DNA of 64,000 nt from Hansschlegelia quercus (GTDB taxonomy: Bacteria > Pseudomonadota > Alphaproteobacteria > Rhizobiales > Methylopilaceae): positions 1-64,000 of the forward strand of contig NZ_SIUB01000010.1 of assembly GCF_004310425.1 (NCBI RefSeq), read 5' to 3'. Shown here piece by piece: positions 1 to 9,213 of the stretch. The notes beneath the pieces were generated by a model. That model ran no database searches, had not been told where the DNA came from, and was given only the letters and a program-made list of their open reading frames with translations. The position numbers and the translations under genes are program-made. Position 1 is the stretch's first letter. Each line of letters starts with the position of its first letter.

Positions 1-105
1 GGCGGCGCCGAGGACAAGATCGCGGCGATGGAGGCCGCGGGCGTCCGCGTGTCGCCCAGCCCCGCAAGGCTCGGCAAGACGCTGGTCGAGCTGCTCAAGA
101 GCTAA
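1..105 (+). CDS. sucD: Succinyl-CoA ligase alpha subunit, C-terminal fragment
   Basis: Only the last 34 codons lie in the window, open from base 1 and ending in TAA at 103-105. The translation begins GGAEDKIAAMEAAGV and ends KTLVELLKS, which matches the C-terminal helix of the succinyl-CoA synthetase (ADP-forming) alpha subunit, as in the GADEKMAAMENAGV segment of the E. coli protein. The enzyme converts succinyl-CoA to succinate with substrate-level phosphorylation in the TCA cycle. Position just upstream of sucA and sucB, the usual alphaproteobacterial order, supports the call. The catalytic and nucleotide-binding parts lie outside the window. Confidence 0.85.
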   Translation, partial: GGAEDKIAAMEAAGVRVSPSPARLGKTLVELLKS

Positions 106-242
106 GGCCGCTTGAAGGATCGCGAAAGGTTTTGTGAACGGGCGACACGGGGATTTCGCAATTGAGGCGTTCTATCCCCCGGCATCGGGTCTATATTGCG
201 ATGCGATAGACGCTGCGGCTTAAACCTCAAGGCTCTCATCCG

Positions 243-3194
243 ATGTCCCGCCAGCCGGCGAACGACGCTTTCTCCCGCACCTCGTTCCTCTGGGGCGGCA
301 ACGCCGCCTACGTCGAGGACCTCCAGGCCCGCTACCAGGACGATCCGTCGTCAGTCGACGCCGAATGGCGCGCCTTCTTCGAGGATCTCGGAGACGAGCC
401 GGCCTCGGTGGAGCGCACGGCCGAAGGCCCCTCTTGGGAACGACCGAACTGGCCGATCCCCGCGAATGGCGAGCTGGTCTCGGCGCTCGATGGCAATTGG
501 GGCGCGATCGAGATCGCGATCGGCGACAAGCTGAAGGCGCGCGGCGCCGAGAAGGGCGCGCCGCTCACCGAAGAGCAGATCAAGGCCGCGACGCGCGACT
601 CCACGCGCGCGCTCATGATGATCAGGGCCTACCGGATCCGCGGCCATCTCGCCGCCGACCTCGACCCGCTGAAGCTGGACCATCGCGCCGAGCGCGAGGA
701 GCTCGCCCCGGAATCCTACGGCTTCTCCGACGCCGACCTCGACCGCAAGATATTCATCGACCACGTGCTCGGCCTCGAATTCGCGACCGTGCGCGAGATG
801 CTGGCGATCCTGAAGCGGACCTACTGCTCGACGCTCGGCGTGGAGTTCATGCACATCTCCGATCCGGCCGAGAAGGCGTGGATCCAGGAGCGCATCGAGG
901 GGCCGGACAAGGGCGTCGCCTTCACCCCCGAGGGCAAGAAGGCGATTCTCAACAAGCTGGTGGAAGCCGAGGGCTTCGAGAAATTTCTCGACGTCAAATA
1001 CACCGGCACCAAGCGCTTCGGCCTCGACGGCGGCGAGTCGATCGTCCCGGCGCTGGAGCAGATCATCAAGCGCGGCGGCGCGCTGGGCGTGCGCGAGATC
1101 GTAGTCGGCATGGCCCATCGCGGCCGCCTGAACATTCTGGCCCAGGTGCTCGGAAAGCCGCACCGCGCGATCTTCCATGAGTTCAAGGGCGGGTCTTGGA
1201 CGCCGGACGAGGTCGAAGGCTCGGGCGACGTCAAGTATCACCTTGGCGCATCGTCGGATCGCGAGTTCGACGGCAACAACGTCCATCTGTCGCTGACCGC
1301 GAACCCCTCGCATCTCGAGATCGTCGATCCCGTCGTGCTCGGCAAGGTGCGGGCGAAGCAGGACCAGCATCGTGACGTCGACCGCGTGCAGGTGCTGCCG
1401 CTGCTGATCCACGGCGACGCTGCATTCGCCGGCCAGGGCGTGATCGCGGAATGCTTCGGCCTGTCGGGCCTGCGCGGCCACAAGACCGGCGGCTCGCTGC
1501 ACGTCATCATCAACAATCAGATCGGCTTCACGACGAGCCCGCGCAACGCGCGCTCCTCGCCCTACCCGTCCGACGTCGCCAAGATGATCGAGGCGCCGAT
1601 CTTCCACGTGAACGGCGACGACCCGGAGGCGGTGACCTTCGCGGCCAAGATCGCGACCGAGTTCCGGCAGAAGTTCCACAAGCCGGTCGTGATCGACATC
1701 TTCTGCTATCGCCGCTTCGGCCACAATGAGGGCGACGAGCCGTCCTTCACGCAGCCGCGGATGTACAAGGTCATCCGCAAGCACCCGACCACGCTCGAGC
1801 TTTATTCCGGGCGGCTGGAGAAGGAAGGCGTCATCAAAGCTGGCGAGGCCGACGAGATGCGTCAGGCCTTCCGGTCGAAGCTCGAGGTCGAGTACGAGTC
1901 CGGGCAGTCTTACAAGCCGAACAAGGCCGACTGGCTGGACGGCCGATGGTCCGGCATCAAGGCGTCTAAGGACGTCGACGACGCGCGCCGCGGCAGGACC
2001 GGCGTGCCGGTCGACATCCTCAAGAACCTTGGCGCCAAGATCGGCTCGGCGCCCGAGGGCTTCGCGGTCCACCGCACTGTGCAGCGCCTGCTGGATAACC
2101 GCCGCAAGATGGTCGAGGACGGCGAAGGCGTCGACTGGGCGATGGCCGAGGCGCTGGCGCTGGGATCGCTGCTCGTGGAAGGCCGGCCGGTCCGCTTCGT
2201 CGGCCAGGACGTCGAGCGCGGCACGTTCAGCCAGCGCCATTCGGTGCTGACCGATCAGGAGACCGAAGCGCGCTTCACGCCGCTCTCCAACCTTGATCCC
2301 GAACAGGCGCGCTTCGAGATCATCAACTCGATGCTTTCCGAAGAAGCCGTGCTCGGCTTCGAATATGGCTACACGCTGGCCGAGCCGAACGCCCTGACAC
2401 TGTGGGAAGCGCAGTTCGGCGACTTCGCCAATGGCGCTCAGGTAATCGTCGACCAGTTCCTGTCGTCCGGCGAGCGCAAATGGCTGCGCATGTCGGGCCT
2501 CGTGATGCTGCTGCCGCACGGCTACGAAGGTCAGGGGCCGGAGCATTCCTCCGCCCGCCTCGAGCGCTATCTGCAGATGTGCGCCGAGGACAACATGCAG
2601 GTCGCGAACTGCACGACGCCAGCGAACTACTTCCACATCCTGCGGCGCCAGCTCGTCCGCGATTTCCGCAAGCCGCTGATCCTGATGACGCCGAAGTCGC
2701 TGCTCCGCCACAAGCGGGCAGTCTCGCCGCTCTCCATGATGGAGGACGGCTCCTCGTTCCACCGCCTGCTATGGGACGACGCGCAGCTTCACCCGGGTTC
2801 GACGCTCCAGCTCAAGCCGGACGCCGAGATCCGCCGCGTCGTCCTGTGCTCAGGCAAGGTTTATTATGACCTGCTGGAGGAGCGCGAGAAGCGCGGCGCG
2901 GACGACGTTTACGTCCTGCGCGTCGAGCAGCTCTATCCGTTCCCGGTGAAGGCCGCCGTCAACGAGCTCTCGCGCTTCAAGGACGCGGAGATCGTCTGGT
3001 GCCAGGAAGAGCCCAGGAACATGGGCGCCTGGTTCTTCGTCGAAACCTACATCGAATGGGTGCTGAACCAGATCGGCGCGAAGAACCGCCGGCCTCGCTA
3101 TGCCGGCCGCCCGGCCTCCGCAGCGACGGCGACAGGATTGATGTCGAAGCACCTCGCGCAGCTCCAGGCTTTCCTGAACGACGCGCTCGGTTGA
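243..3194 (+). CDS. sucA: 2-oxoglutarate dehydrogenase E1 component
   Basis: 983 residues, the usual length for SucA/OdhA. E1 is the thiamin-diphosphate decarboxylase of the 2-oxoglutarate dehydrogenase complex; it decarboxylates 2-oxoglutarate and passes the succinyl group to the lipoyl arm of E2. The N-terminus (SFLWGGNAAYVEDLQARY) is the family's E2-binding segment. GDAAFAGQG near residue 391 and NNQIGF near 424 form the ThDP/Mg site, and MAHRGRLN lies upstream. The C-terminal transketolase-like region contains LLPHGYEGQGPEHSSAR. The start is the ATG after a short AAGG stretch. It lies 137 bp after sucD and 129 bp before sucB, probably one operon. A perfect 8-bp inverted repeat at 3191-3215 overlaps its stop codon and lacks a T tract. 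Confidence 0.97.
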   Translation: MSRQPANDAFSRTSFLWGGNAAYVEDLQARYQDDPSSVDAEWRAFFEDLGDEPASVERTAEGPSWERPNWPIPANGELVSALDGNWGAIEIAIGDKLKARGAEKGAPLTEEQIKAATRDSTRALMMIRAYRIRGHLAADLDPLKLDHRAEREELAPESYGFSDADLDRKIFIDHVLGLEFATVREMLAILKRTYCSTLGVEFMHISDPAEKAWIQERIEGPDKGVAFTPEGKKAILNKLVEAEGFEKFLDVKYTGTKRFGLDGGESIVPALEQIIKRGGALGVREIVVGMAHRGRLNILAQVLGKPHRAIFHEFKGGSWTPDEVEGSGDVKYHLGASSDREFDGNNVHLSLTANPSHLEIVDPVVLGKVRAKQDQHRDVDRVQVLPLLIHGDAAFAGQGVIAECFGLSGLRGHKTGGSLHVIINNQIGFTTSPRNARSSPYPSDVAKMIEAPIFHVNGDDPEAVTFAAKIATEFRQKFHKPVVIDIFCYRRFGHNEGDEPSFTQPRMYKVIRKHPTTLELYSGRLEKEGVIKAGEADEMRQAFRSKLEVEYESGQSYKPNKADWLDGRWSGIKASKDVDDARRGRTGVPVDILKNLGAKIGSAPEGFAVHRTVQRLLDNRRKMVEDGEGVDWAMAEALALGSLLVEGRPVRFVGQDVERGTFSQRHSVLTDQETEARFTPLSNLDPEQARFEIINSMLSEEAVLGFEYGYTLAEPNALTLWEAQFGDFANGAQVIVDQFLSSGERKWLRMSGLVMLLPHGYEGQGPEHSSARLERYLQMCAEDNMQVANCTTPANYFHILRRQLVRDFRKPLILMTPKSLLRHKRAVSPLSMMEDGSSFHRLLWDDAQLHPGSTLQLKPDAEIRRVVLCSGKVYYDLLEEREKRGADDVYVLRVEQLYPFPVKAAVNELSRFKDAEIVWCQEEPRNMGAWFFVETYIEWVLNQIGAKNRRPRYAGRPASAATATGLMSKHLAQLQAFLNDALG

Positions 3195-3323
3195 TCGCGT
3201 ATCTGCGGCGATCAAGCGGAATTTCCTATGAGGGGGTCGGATTTTCCTCTCAGGCCGCCTATCCTGCATCCAGGCGGCGTTTTCCGGACACGAATGGGGA
3301 GGCTCTCTTAGGGGAGCGATCTG

Positions 3324-4616
3324 ATGGGCACTGAGATCCGCGTTCCGACGCTCGGCGAATCCGTGACCGAGGCCACGATCGGCCGATGGTTCAAGAAGCC
3401 GGGGGAAGCCGTCTCCGCAGACGAGCCCATCGTCGAACTTGAGACCGACAAGGTGACGCTGGAGGTGCCGGCGCCCGCCGCTGGCGTCCTCGGCGAATAT
3501 GAGGCGAAAGACGGCGAGACCGTCGGGGTCGGCGCCTTGCTCGGCTCGATCGAGGAAAGCGGCGGCGCTACGGCCGCCCCGAAGAAGCAACCGGAGGCGA
3601 AGGCCGCGGAGTCTGCAAAGGCCGAAGAGCCGAAGCCGATCAGAGACGACGCCAACGAAACCAAGCCGAAGACTGACGCGCCGAAAGCAAATGGCGCGGC
3701 CGACGATCAGGCGCCTTCCGTCCGCCGTCTAGCCGACGAGACTGGCATCAATCCGGCGAGCCTTCAGGGCACCGGCAAGGACGGCCGCGTCACCAAAGGC
3801 GACATGCTCGCCGCCGGCGAGAGCGGGGCGAGAGCACCGCAGAAGCCTGCGACCTCAGCGCCCGCGCCCGAGCCCGAGCCCGCCAAGATGCGCGCGCCTT
3901 CCGCGCCCGACGACGCCTCGCGCGAAGAGCGCGTGAAGATGACGAAACTGCGCCAGACGATCGCGCGGCGCCTCAAGGACGCGCAGAACACCGCGGCCAT
4001 GCTCACGACCTTCAACGAGGTCGACATGACGGGGGTCATGGCGCTCCGCGCGAAGTACAAGGACGTGTTCGAGAAGAAGCACGGCGTGAAGCTCGGCTTC
4101 ATGGGCTTCTTCGTGAAGGCGGTGATCCAGGCGCTAAAGGATCTTCCGGCGGTCAACGCCGAGATCGACGGGAGCGACCTCGTTTACAAGAACTACTATC
4201 ATATCGGCATCGCCGTCGGGACCGATAAAGGCCTTGTCGTGCCGGTGGTGCGCGACGCCGGCGAGAAGGGTCTCGCAGGCATTGAGAAGACGATCACGGA
4301 TTTCGGCAGGCGCGCACGCGACGGCAAGCTCGGGATCGACGAGATGCAGGGCGGCACGTTCACGATCACCAATGGCGGGATCTACGGCTCGCTTATGTCG
4401 ACGCCGATCCTGAATGCGCCGCAGTCGGGCATTCTCGGCATGCACAAGATCCAGGAGAGGCCGATGGCCGTCGGCGAGAAAATCGAGATCCGCCCGATGA
4501 TGTATCTCGCCCTCAGCTACGACCATCGCGTGGTGGACGGGAAAGAGGCCGTGACCTTCCTCGTGCGCGTCAAGGAAAGCCTCGAAGATCCGTCGCGACT
4601 TGTGATGGATCTCTGA
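3324..4616 (+). CDS. sucB: Dihydrolipoyllysine-residue succinyltransferase (E2 of 2-oxoglutarate dehydrogenase)
   Basis: 430 residues. E2 core of the 2-oxoglutarate dehydrogenase complex: accepts the succinyl group on lipoate and transfers it to CoA. Domains in order: one lipoyl domain (residues 1-78) with the lipoylated lysine at K43 in ETDKVTLEV; an Ala/Pro/Lys-rich linker; the E1/E3-binding domain at about 133-165 ([19 protein letters not shown]); and the trimeric catalytic domain, whose active-site motif SYDHRVVDG has H401 and D405. Cytoplasmic. It follows sucA, and a strong hairpin lies just after its stop codon, so transcription may end before the antisense SWIB gene. All key residues are present. 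Confidence 0.97.
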   Translation: MGTEIRVPTLGESVTEATIGRWFKKPGEAVSADEPIVELETDKVTLEVPAPAAGVLGEYEAKDGETVGVGALLGSIEESGGATAAPKKQPEAKAAESAKAEEPKPIRDDANETKPKTDAPKANGAADDQAPSVRRLADETGINPASLQGTGKDGRVTKGDMLAAGESGARAPQKPATSAPAPEPEPAKMRAPSAPDDASREERVKMTKLRQTIARRLKDAQNTAAMLTTFNEVDMTGVMALRAKYKDVFEKKHGVKLGFMGFFVKAVIQALKDLPAVNAEIDGSDLVYKNYYHIGIAVGTDKGLVVPVVRDAGEKGLAGIEKTITDFGRRARDGKLGIDEMQGGTFTITNGGIYGSLMSTPILNAPQSGILGMHKIQERPMAVGEKIEIRPMMYLALSYDHRVVDGKEAVTFLVRVKESLEDPSRLVMDL

Positions 4617-4623
4617 GAGGTCG

Positions 4624-4643
4624 GGGCGGCCGTGAGGCCGCCC
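4624..4643. terminator. Hairpin between convergent sucB and SWIB genes
   Basis: GGGCGGCC and GGCCGCCC form a perfect 8-bp GC-only stem around the tetraloop GTGA, between the stop codons of sucB and the antisense SWIB gene. No T tract follows on either strand, so intrinsic termination is only likely, not shown; being symmetric it could serve both genes. Confidence 0.45.
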
Positions 4644-4650
4644 GCTCGTC

Positions 4651-4974
4651 TCAGCTCAGATGGGCGTTGAGAAACTTGTTCATCTCGAACATCGTGGCCT
4701 TCTTCTTCCCGAAGATCTTCTCGAGCTTGTCGTCCGCAAGGATTTCGCGGCCGTCATCGGGGTTCTGAAGCTTATGCTTCTTGATGTATTCCCAGGTCTT
4801 GCTGACCACTGCGCTGCGCGCGAGCGGCTTGTCGCCTACGATGGCCGCGAGTTCGGCGGACGGCTTCACCTCGACGCTCAGCGCGTTGGGCTTCTTCGCT
4901 CCGGTAGACTTCTTCGGGGCGGCCGGCTTCTTGGCCGCCGCGGGCTTCTTTTCCGTGGTCTTCGTCGCCGCCAT
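4651..4974 (-). CDS. SWIB/MDM2-domain protein
   Basis: 107 residues. The first 30 are a Lys/Ala/Pro-rich basic tail resembling histone-H1-like tails (repeats of [14 protein letters not shown] type); residues 33-107 are a single SWIB/MDM2 fold ([20 protein letters not shown], then [20 protein letters not shown]). Stand-alone SWIB proteins with basic tails occur in chlamydiae and many alphaproteobacteria and are thought to bind DNA and affect nucleoid or topology, but their role is not settled. The gene lies antisense between sucB and lpdA, divergent from lpdA with 143 bp between the two starts. The function is a domain-level statement only. Confidence 0.85.
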   Translation of the reverse strand: MAATKTTEKKPAAAKKPAAPKKSTGAKKPNALSVEVKPSAELAAIVGDKPLARSAVVSKTWEYIKKHKLQNPDDGREILADDKLEKIFGKKKATMFEMNKFLNAHLS

Positions 4975-5117
4975 TTCGTTGCATCCTTCCTAGGAGAGCT
5001 TGCGAGGGTACGCGAAACGACGTTCCCCGTGCAACAAACTCCATCGGCCTGCCGACGTTCCACACGGCGACGCACCGTTTAGTTCGAAACTTGAAGATAT
5101 CCGAGCGGAAGAGACAG

Positions 5118-6518
5118 ATGGCCTACGACCTCATCGTCATCGGAACCGGCCCCGGCGGCTATGTCTGCGCGATCCGCGCGGCGCAGCTCGGCCTCAAGGT
5201 GGCGGTGGTCGAGAAGCGGCCGACCTTCGGCGGCACCTGCCTCAACGTCGGCTGTATCCCCTCGAAGGCCCTGCTCCACGCCTCCGAGCTCTATGAGGAA
5301 GCCGGCCACAAGTTCGAAAAGCTCGGCATCGGCGTCGGCGAACTGACGCTCGACCTCGCGAAGATGATGGCCTTCAAGGATGAGGGCGTAGAGGGCAACA
5401 CGAAAGGCGTCGCCTTCCTGTTCAAGAAGAACAAGGTCGAGACTTTCACCGGCGTCGGCAAGATCCTCGGCGCCGGCAAGGTCGAGGTCGCGCTCGACCG
5501 CGGCGAAACTACGACGCTTGAGACCAAATCGATCGTCATCGCGACAGGCTCGGACATAGCGCGGCTCAAGGGTATCGAGATCGACGAGGAGACCATCGTG
5601 TCCTCAACCGGCGCGCTCACGCTGAAGTCCGTGCCGAAGAAGCTGGTGGTCGTCGGCGGCGGCGTGATCGGGCTTGAGTTGGGTTCGGTCTGGCGGCGGC
5701 TCGGCGCGGAGGTGCTGGTCGTCGAGTTCCTCGACCGCATCCTTCCCGGCATGGACGTCGACACCACCAAGCAGTTCCAGCGCCTGCTCGAGAAGCAGGG
5801 CATTCAGTTCAAGCTCGGCTCCAAGGTCACGTCAGCGGAGAAGGCCGGCGATGGCCTGAAGGTTTCCGTCGAGCCCGCCAAGGGCGGGGAGGCTGAGACG
5901 GTCGAGGCCGACGTCGTGCTGGTCGCGATCGGCCGCGTTCCCTACACCGCGGGCCTCGGCCTCGAAGAAGCCGGCGTGGCGCTCGACGAGCGCGGGCGGG
6001 TGAAGACCAACGGCCACTTCAAGACCAATGTCGACGGGATCTACGCCATCGGCGACGTCATCGCCGGTCCGATGCTCGCCCATAAGGCCGAGGATGAGGG
6101 CGTCGCGATCGCCGAGATCCTTGCGGGCAAGTCCGGCCACGTGAATTCCGGCGTCATCCCGAACGTGGTCTACACCTATCCCGAGGTCGCCTCAGTGGGG
6201 AAGACCGAGGAGGAGCTGAAGGCCGACGGCGCAGACTACAAAGCCGGCAAGTTCCCGTTCACGGCCAATGGCCGCGCCAAGGCGAACGCCACGACGGAAG
6301 GCTTCGTGAAGATCCTGGCTGACGCCAAGACCGACAAGGTCTTAGGCGTTCATATCGTCGGCCCCCGCGCCGGCGACCTGATCGCGGAGGCCGCCCTCGG
6401 GATGGAGTTTTCGGCCTCGTCCGAAGACATCGCCCGCACCTGTCACGCCCATCCGACGCTCGCCGAAGCCGTCAAGGAAGCCGCGCTCGCGGTGGACAGC
6501 CGCGCGATCCATATGTGA
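5118..6518 (+). CDS. lpdA: Dihydrolipoyl dehydrogenase (E3)
   Basis: 466 residues from the chosen ATG at 5118. A longer reading from 5091 adds nine residues before the conserved [16 protein letters not shown] start; GGAAGAG just upstream of 5118 is a fitting ribosome binding site. FAD-dependent E3 reoxidises dihydrolipoamide of 2-oxo acid dehydrogenases and makes NADH. Visible: FAD-binding GTGPGG (9-14), redox disulfide C41-C46 in [16 protein letters not shown]-binding [13 protein letters not shown] near 180, second FAD motif YAIGDV near 310, and the catalytic pair H445-E450 in [10 protein letters not shown]. Last gene of the sucAB-lpdA block; a palindromic repeat region follows. Confidence 0.97.
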   Translation: MAYDLIVIGTGPGGYVCAIRAAQLGLKVAVVEKRPTFGGTCLNVGCIPSKALLHASELYEEAGHKFEKLGIGVGELTLDLAKMMAFKDEGVEGNTKGVAFLFKKNKVETFTGVGKILGAGKVEVALDRGETTTLETKSIVIATGSDIARLKGIEIDEETIVSSTGALTLKSVPKKLVVVGGGVIGLELGSVWRRLGAEVLVVEFLDRILPGMDVDTTKQFQRLLEKQGIQFKLGSKVTSAEKAGDGLKVSVEPAKGGEAETVEADVVLVAIGRVPYTAGLGLEEAGVALDERGRVKTNGHFKTNVDGIYAIGDVIAGPMLAHKAEDEGVAIAEILAGKSGHVNSGVIPNVVYTYPEVASVGKTEEELKADGADYKAGKFPFTANGRAKANATTEGFVKILADAKTDKVLGVHIVGPRAGDLIAEAALGMEFSASSEDIARTCHAHPTLAEAVKEAALAVDSRAIHM

Positions 6519-6531
6519 GGCGGAGGATGTG

Positions 6532-6635
6532 CGCGCTTTGAGACGCCCGCTGATGCGGGCTCCTCAGCATGAGGATCGTGGAGAACCTCTAACCTCCTCA
6601 TGCTGAGGAGGCGCGAAGGGCCGCCTCGAAGCGCA
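6532..6635. repeat. REP-like palindromic element, family A, copy 1
   Basis: About 100 bp between convergent lpdA and dapF. CCTCAGCATGAGG (6562-6574) and its exact reverse complement (6596-6608) form a 13-bp core inverted repeat, flanked by outer arms of the GCGCTTTGAG/CTCGAAGCGC type. The same 13-bp core with similar flanks recurs at 31486-31604, which identifies it as a dispersed element rather than a private terminator. Confidence 0.7.
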
Positions 6636-6657
6636 CGCAAGGGCGGCCGGGATAAAA

Positions 6658-6686
6658 CGTCATCCCGGCTATACGCCGGGATGACG
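6658..6686. repeat. REP-like palindrome, family B, copy 1
   Basis: A perfect 12-bp inverted repeat (CGTCATCCCGGC, loop TATAC, then GCCGGGATGACG). Related TCATCCCGG / CCGGGATGACG ends recur near 16478 and 47228. It sits 17 bp before the dapF stop codon on the opposite strand, so it could also end transcription from both convergent genes. Confidence 0.7.
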
Positions 6687-6702
6687 AGCTTGTTCGCGCG
6701 CC

Positions 6703-7575
6703 TCAGGCCGCTTCCGAAAACATCTCGGCGGTCAGCCTGCCCCGGTGCTCCAACTCGGCCGGGCCGGTCATCAGGATGTGGTCGTCACCCTCGCGCCAGA
6801 CGATCCTCAGCGGCCCGCCCGGCAGCGTCACGGTGACGTCGCGTCCCGTGCGGCGGGTGCGGGCGGCGGAGACGGCGGCGGCGCAGGCGGCGGTGCCGCA
6901 GGCGAGCGTCAGCCCTGCGCCGCGCTCCCAGACCTTGAGCGTGATCGCCTCGGGCGACGTCACCTTGGCGAGCGAGATGTTGGCGCGCTCGGGAAAGATC
7001 GGGTGGTTCTCAAGCATCGGGCCGGCGCGGGCGAGATCGACCACGTCGAGATCGTCCACCCAGAAGATCGCGTGCGGATTGCCGACATTGGCGACAGAGG
7101 GCGAGTGGATCAGCGGGGCGTCGATCGGCCCGATCTGAAGCTCGATCGTGCGGGTGTCGGCAAACTCTTCCTCGAGCGGGATCTCCGCCCAGCCGAAGCG
7201 CGGCGCGCCCATATCGACGGTGACCTCGCCGAGCGCGCCCCCCGCGGAGCAGACCAGCAGGCCGGCCTTGGTCTCCAGTGTCAGCGCGTCGATTCCGGCT
7301 TCCCGCATCAGCAGATCCGCCACGCAGCGCGTGCCGTTGCCGCAGGCCGAGACCTCCGACCCGTCGGCGTTCAGGATGCGCATGAAGCCGGCCGTCCCGG
7401 GCGTCAGCGGATCGTGCAGCGCCATCAGCTGGTCGAAGCGGGTGTCCGGCCGGGCGCTCAGCGCGCGCGCCTCGCCCGCCGTCACGCGGGCGGACGTTCC
7501 CCGCAGGTCGACCACCAGGATCTCGTTGCCGAGCCCGTTCATCTTGGCGTAGGGGCGGTCGATCAGGGCGCTCAT
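6703..7575 (-). CDS. dapF: Diaminopimelate epimerase
   Basis: 290 residues. PLP-independent racemase converting LL- to meso-diaminopimelate for lysine and peptidoglycan synthesis. The two catalytic cysteines are present: C78 in SACGNGTRC and C226 in [11 protein letters not shown]. The N-terminus [13 protein letters not shown] is the family signature, and both pseudo-symmetric halves are intact. The gene follows a sulfonate-type ABC operon on the same strand after about 60 bp and may be co-transcribed with it, but it is a housekeeping gene with no functional tie. Convergent with lpdA; the gap holds two palindromic repeats. Confidence 0.96.
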   Translation of the reverse strand: MSALIDRPYAKMNGLGNEILVVDLRGTSARVTAGEARALSARPDTRFDQLMALHDPLTPGTAGFMRILNADGSEVSACGNGTRCVADLLMREAGIDALTLETKAGLLVCSAGGALGEVTVDMGAPRFGWAEIPLEEEFADTRTIELQIGPIDAPLIHSPSVANVGNPHAIFWVDDLDVVDLARAGPMLENHPIFPERANISLAKVTSPEAITLKVWERGAGLTLACGTAACAAAVSAARTRRTGRDVTVTLPGGPLRIVWREGDDHILMTGPAELEHRGRLTAEMFSEAA

Positions 7576-7635
7576 GTCGGGCGGTCCGGTTTATGCCGCC
7601 CCTATATGCCTCTTAACCCGCCGTTTCGCGAGGCC

Positions 7636-8379
7636 TCAGGCCGCGCGGCGGCCGATCGCTTCGCCAAGCGCCCGCGCCACGCGGCGGGTCTCGCGGTCGA
7701 CGGTCTCCGAGCGCCGCTCGCGCGGGCGCGGGACGTCGATCGAGATGCGCTCGGCGATCCGGCCGGGATGGGCCGCCATCACCACCACCTCGTCGGCGAG
7801 ATAGACGGCCTCGTCGACGTCATGGGTGACGAGCACCAAGGTCGGACGAAGCTCAGCCCAGAGCTCCAGCAGATGGTCCTGCAGATCGGCCCGGGTGATG
7901 GCGTCCAGCGCGGAGAACGGCTCATCGAGCAGCAGCACCTTCGGGCGCACCACCAGCGCTCGGGCGAGCGCGGCGCGCTGCGCCTGTCCGCCGGAGAGCT
8001 GGCGCGGCCAGGCGTTCGCCTTCGCGGCGAGGCCCACCCGCTCCAGCGCCTGCGCCACGAGCGCCTTCCTCTCGGCCTCAGAGCTGTCCTCGAGCCCGAA
8101 GCCGACATTGCCGGCGACCGTGAGCCATGGCAGCAGGCGCGGCTCTTGGAACACAAGCCCGATTTCCTCGCGCGGCGCCGTCACCGGGCTTCCGTCGAGC
8201 GCGATCGCCCCGGCGCTGGCGGACTCGAGGCCGGCGATCAGCCGCAGCAGCGTGCTCTTCCCGCAGCCAGAGCCGCCGACGATTGCGAGAATCCGTCCGG
8301 GCTCGACGTCGAGCGACAGATGCGACAGCGCCTGCGCGCCGTCGAAGGCCTTGGAGACGTCCCTGACGGAGAGCGCCAT
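7636..8379 (-). CDS. ABC transporter ATP-binding protein, NitT/TauT/SsuB type
   Basis: 247 residues. ATPase subunit of an anion/sulfonate-type importer. Visible: Walker A GGSGCGKST, signature LSGGQAQR, Walker B LLLDEPFSALD and switch histidine VTHD. The pattern of EIGLVFQEPRLLPWLTV is typical of SsuB/TauB/NrtD relatives. It begins three bases after the permease stop, so it belongs to the three-gene importer unit ending here. Substrate is not readable from the ATPase; the adjacent flavin reductase and monooxygenase are compatible with an organosulfur or N-containing substrate. The gene itself is intact although the importer's binding protein is frameshifted. Confidence 0.9.
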   Translation of the reverse strand: MALSVRDVSKAFDGAQALSHLSLDVEPGRILAIVGGSGCGKSTLLRLIAGLESASAGAIALDGSPVTAPREEIGLVFQEPRLLPWLTVAGNVGFGLEDSSEAERKALVAQALERVGLAAKANAWPRQLSGGQAQRAALARALVVRPKVLLLDEPFSALDAITRADLQDHLLELWAELRPTLVLVTHDVDEAVYLADEVVVMAAHPGRIAERISIDVPRPRERRSETVDRETRRVARALGEAIGRRAA

Positions 8380-8382
8380 GGC

Positions 8383-9213
8383 TCAATCCTCCTCGCGCAC
8401 GACGTCCTGCCAGCGCAGCCATGGCGCGGAAGCCGCGACTAGCAAAGCGTCGCTGAGCTTGCCGAGCAGCGCGAAGATCAGGATCGTCGCGACGATCTGA
8501 TCGGGCTTGCCAAGCTGCTGGCCGTCGACCAGCAGATAGCCGAGCCCTTCGGACGCGCCCATGAATTCGGCGGCGACCACGAACATCCAGCCGAGGCCGA
8601 GGCCGGCTCGCAGCGCCAGCACATAGGCCGGCAGGATCGCGGGCAACAGAATGCGCCGGGCGAGCGCGACGCGGCCGAGCCGGAAGATGCGGCCGACCTC
8701 GACGGTCTTGCGGTCGACGGATGCGATCGCGCCCAAAACGCCGAGATAGACCGGGAAGAACACGCCGACCGAGATCAGCGCGACCTTCGACGTCTCGAAG
8801 ATGCCGAGCCACAGGATGAACAGCGGCACCCAGGCGATCGACGGCACGGCGCGCAGGCCCTGCAAGGTCGGGTCGACCACCCGCCGGGTCAGCGCGGAAG
8901 ACCCCGCGATCGCGCCGAGAGCCGTGCCCGAGGCGACGCCGATCGCGAATCCGACCGCGACGCGCCACACCGTCGCCCAGAGGTGGAGCGCGAGATCGCC
9001 GGTCGTCCAAAGCGCGCCCAGCGTCGCAAAGATGCGGCTCGGCGGGGCCATCAGCCGGCCGTCCGACAGGCCGAGGCGCACGGCGGCCTCCCATAAGAGC
9101 GCGAGGCCGACCGGCAGCGCGAGGCCGAGCGCCCAGCCCGCAATAAAACGGGAACGACGCCTTACGGCGTCGCCCTTCGCGTGCGTCAGCCCGGAGAGGC
9201 TGAAGTCCGTCAT
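8383..9213 (-). CDS. ABC transporter permease, SsuC/TauC type
   Basis: 276 residues, inner-membrane permease of the BPD_transp_1 (MetI-like) fold. Hydrophobic segments at about 28-48, 90-115, 125-150 and through the C-terminal half; the EAA-type loop that contacts the ATPase is RIFRLGRVALARRILLPAILPAYV. The start ATG overlaps the stop of the binding-protein gene by four bases (ATGA), indicating translational coupling: if ribosomes stop early at the upstream frameshift, expression of this permease may fall. Transport partner of the ATPase at 7636-8379. Confidence 0.9.
   Translation of the reverse strand: MTDFSLSGLTHAKGDAVRRRSRFIAGWALGLALPVGLALLWEAAVRLGLSDGRLMAPPSRIFATLGALWTTGDLALHLWATVWRVAVGFAIGVASGTALGAIAGSSALTRRVVDPTLQGLRAVPSIAWVPLFILWLGIFETSKVALISVGVFFPVYLGVLGAIASVDRKTVEVGRIFRLGRVALARRILLPAILPAYVLALRAGLGLGWMFVVAAEFMGASEGLGYLLVDGQQLGKPDQIVATILIFALLGKLSDALLVAASAPWLRWQDVVREED

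Noticed and set aside
351-2762. 803-codon open frame antisense to sucA
   Set aside because: Shadow of a high-GC gene: composition dominated by Arg/Ala/Asp/Val with no motif, and sucA on the other strand is unambiguous.
6532-6686. CRISPR-like repeats in intergenic palindromes
   Set aside because: No regular repeat-spacer spacing and no cas genes; these are dispersed palindromic elements.
6745-8442. 565-codon open frame antisense to dapF and an ATPase
   Set aside because: Runs across two genes and their gap and has no motif; both opposite genes are intact.
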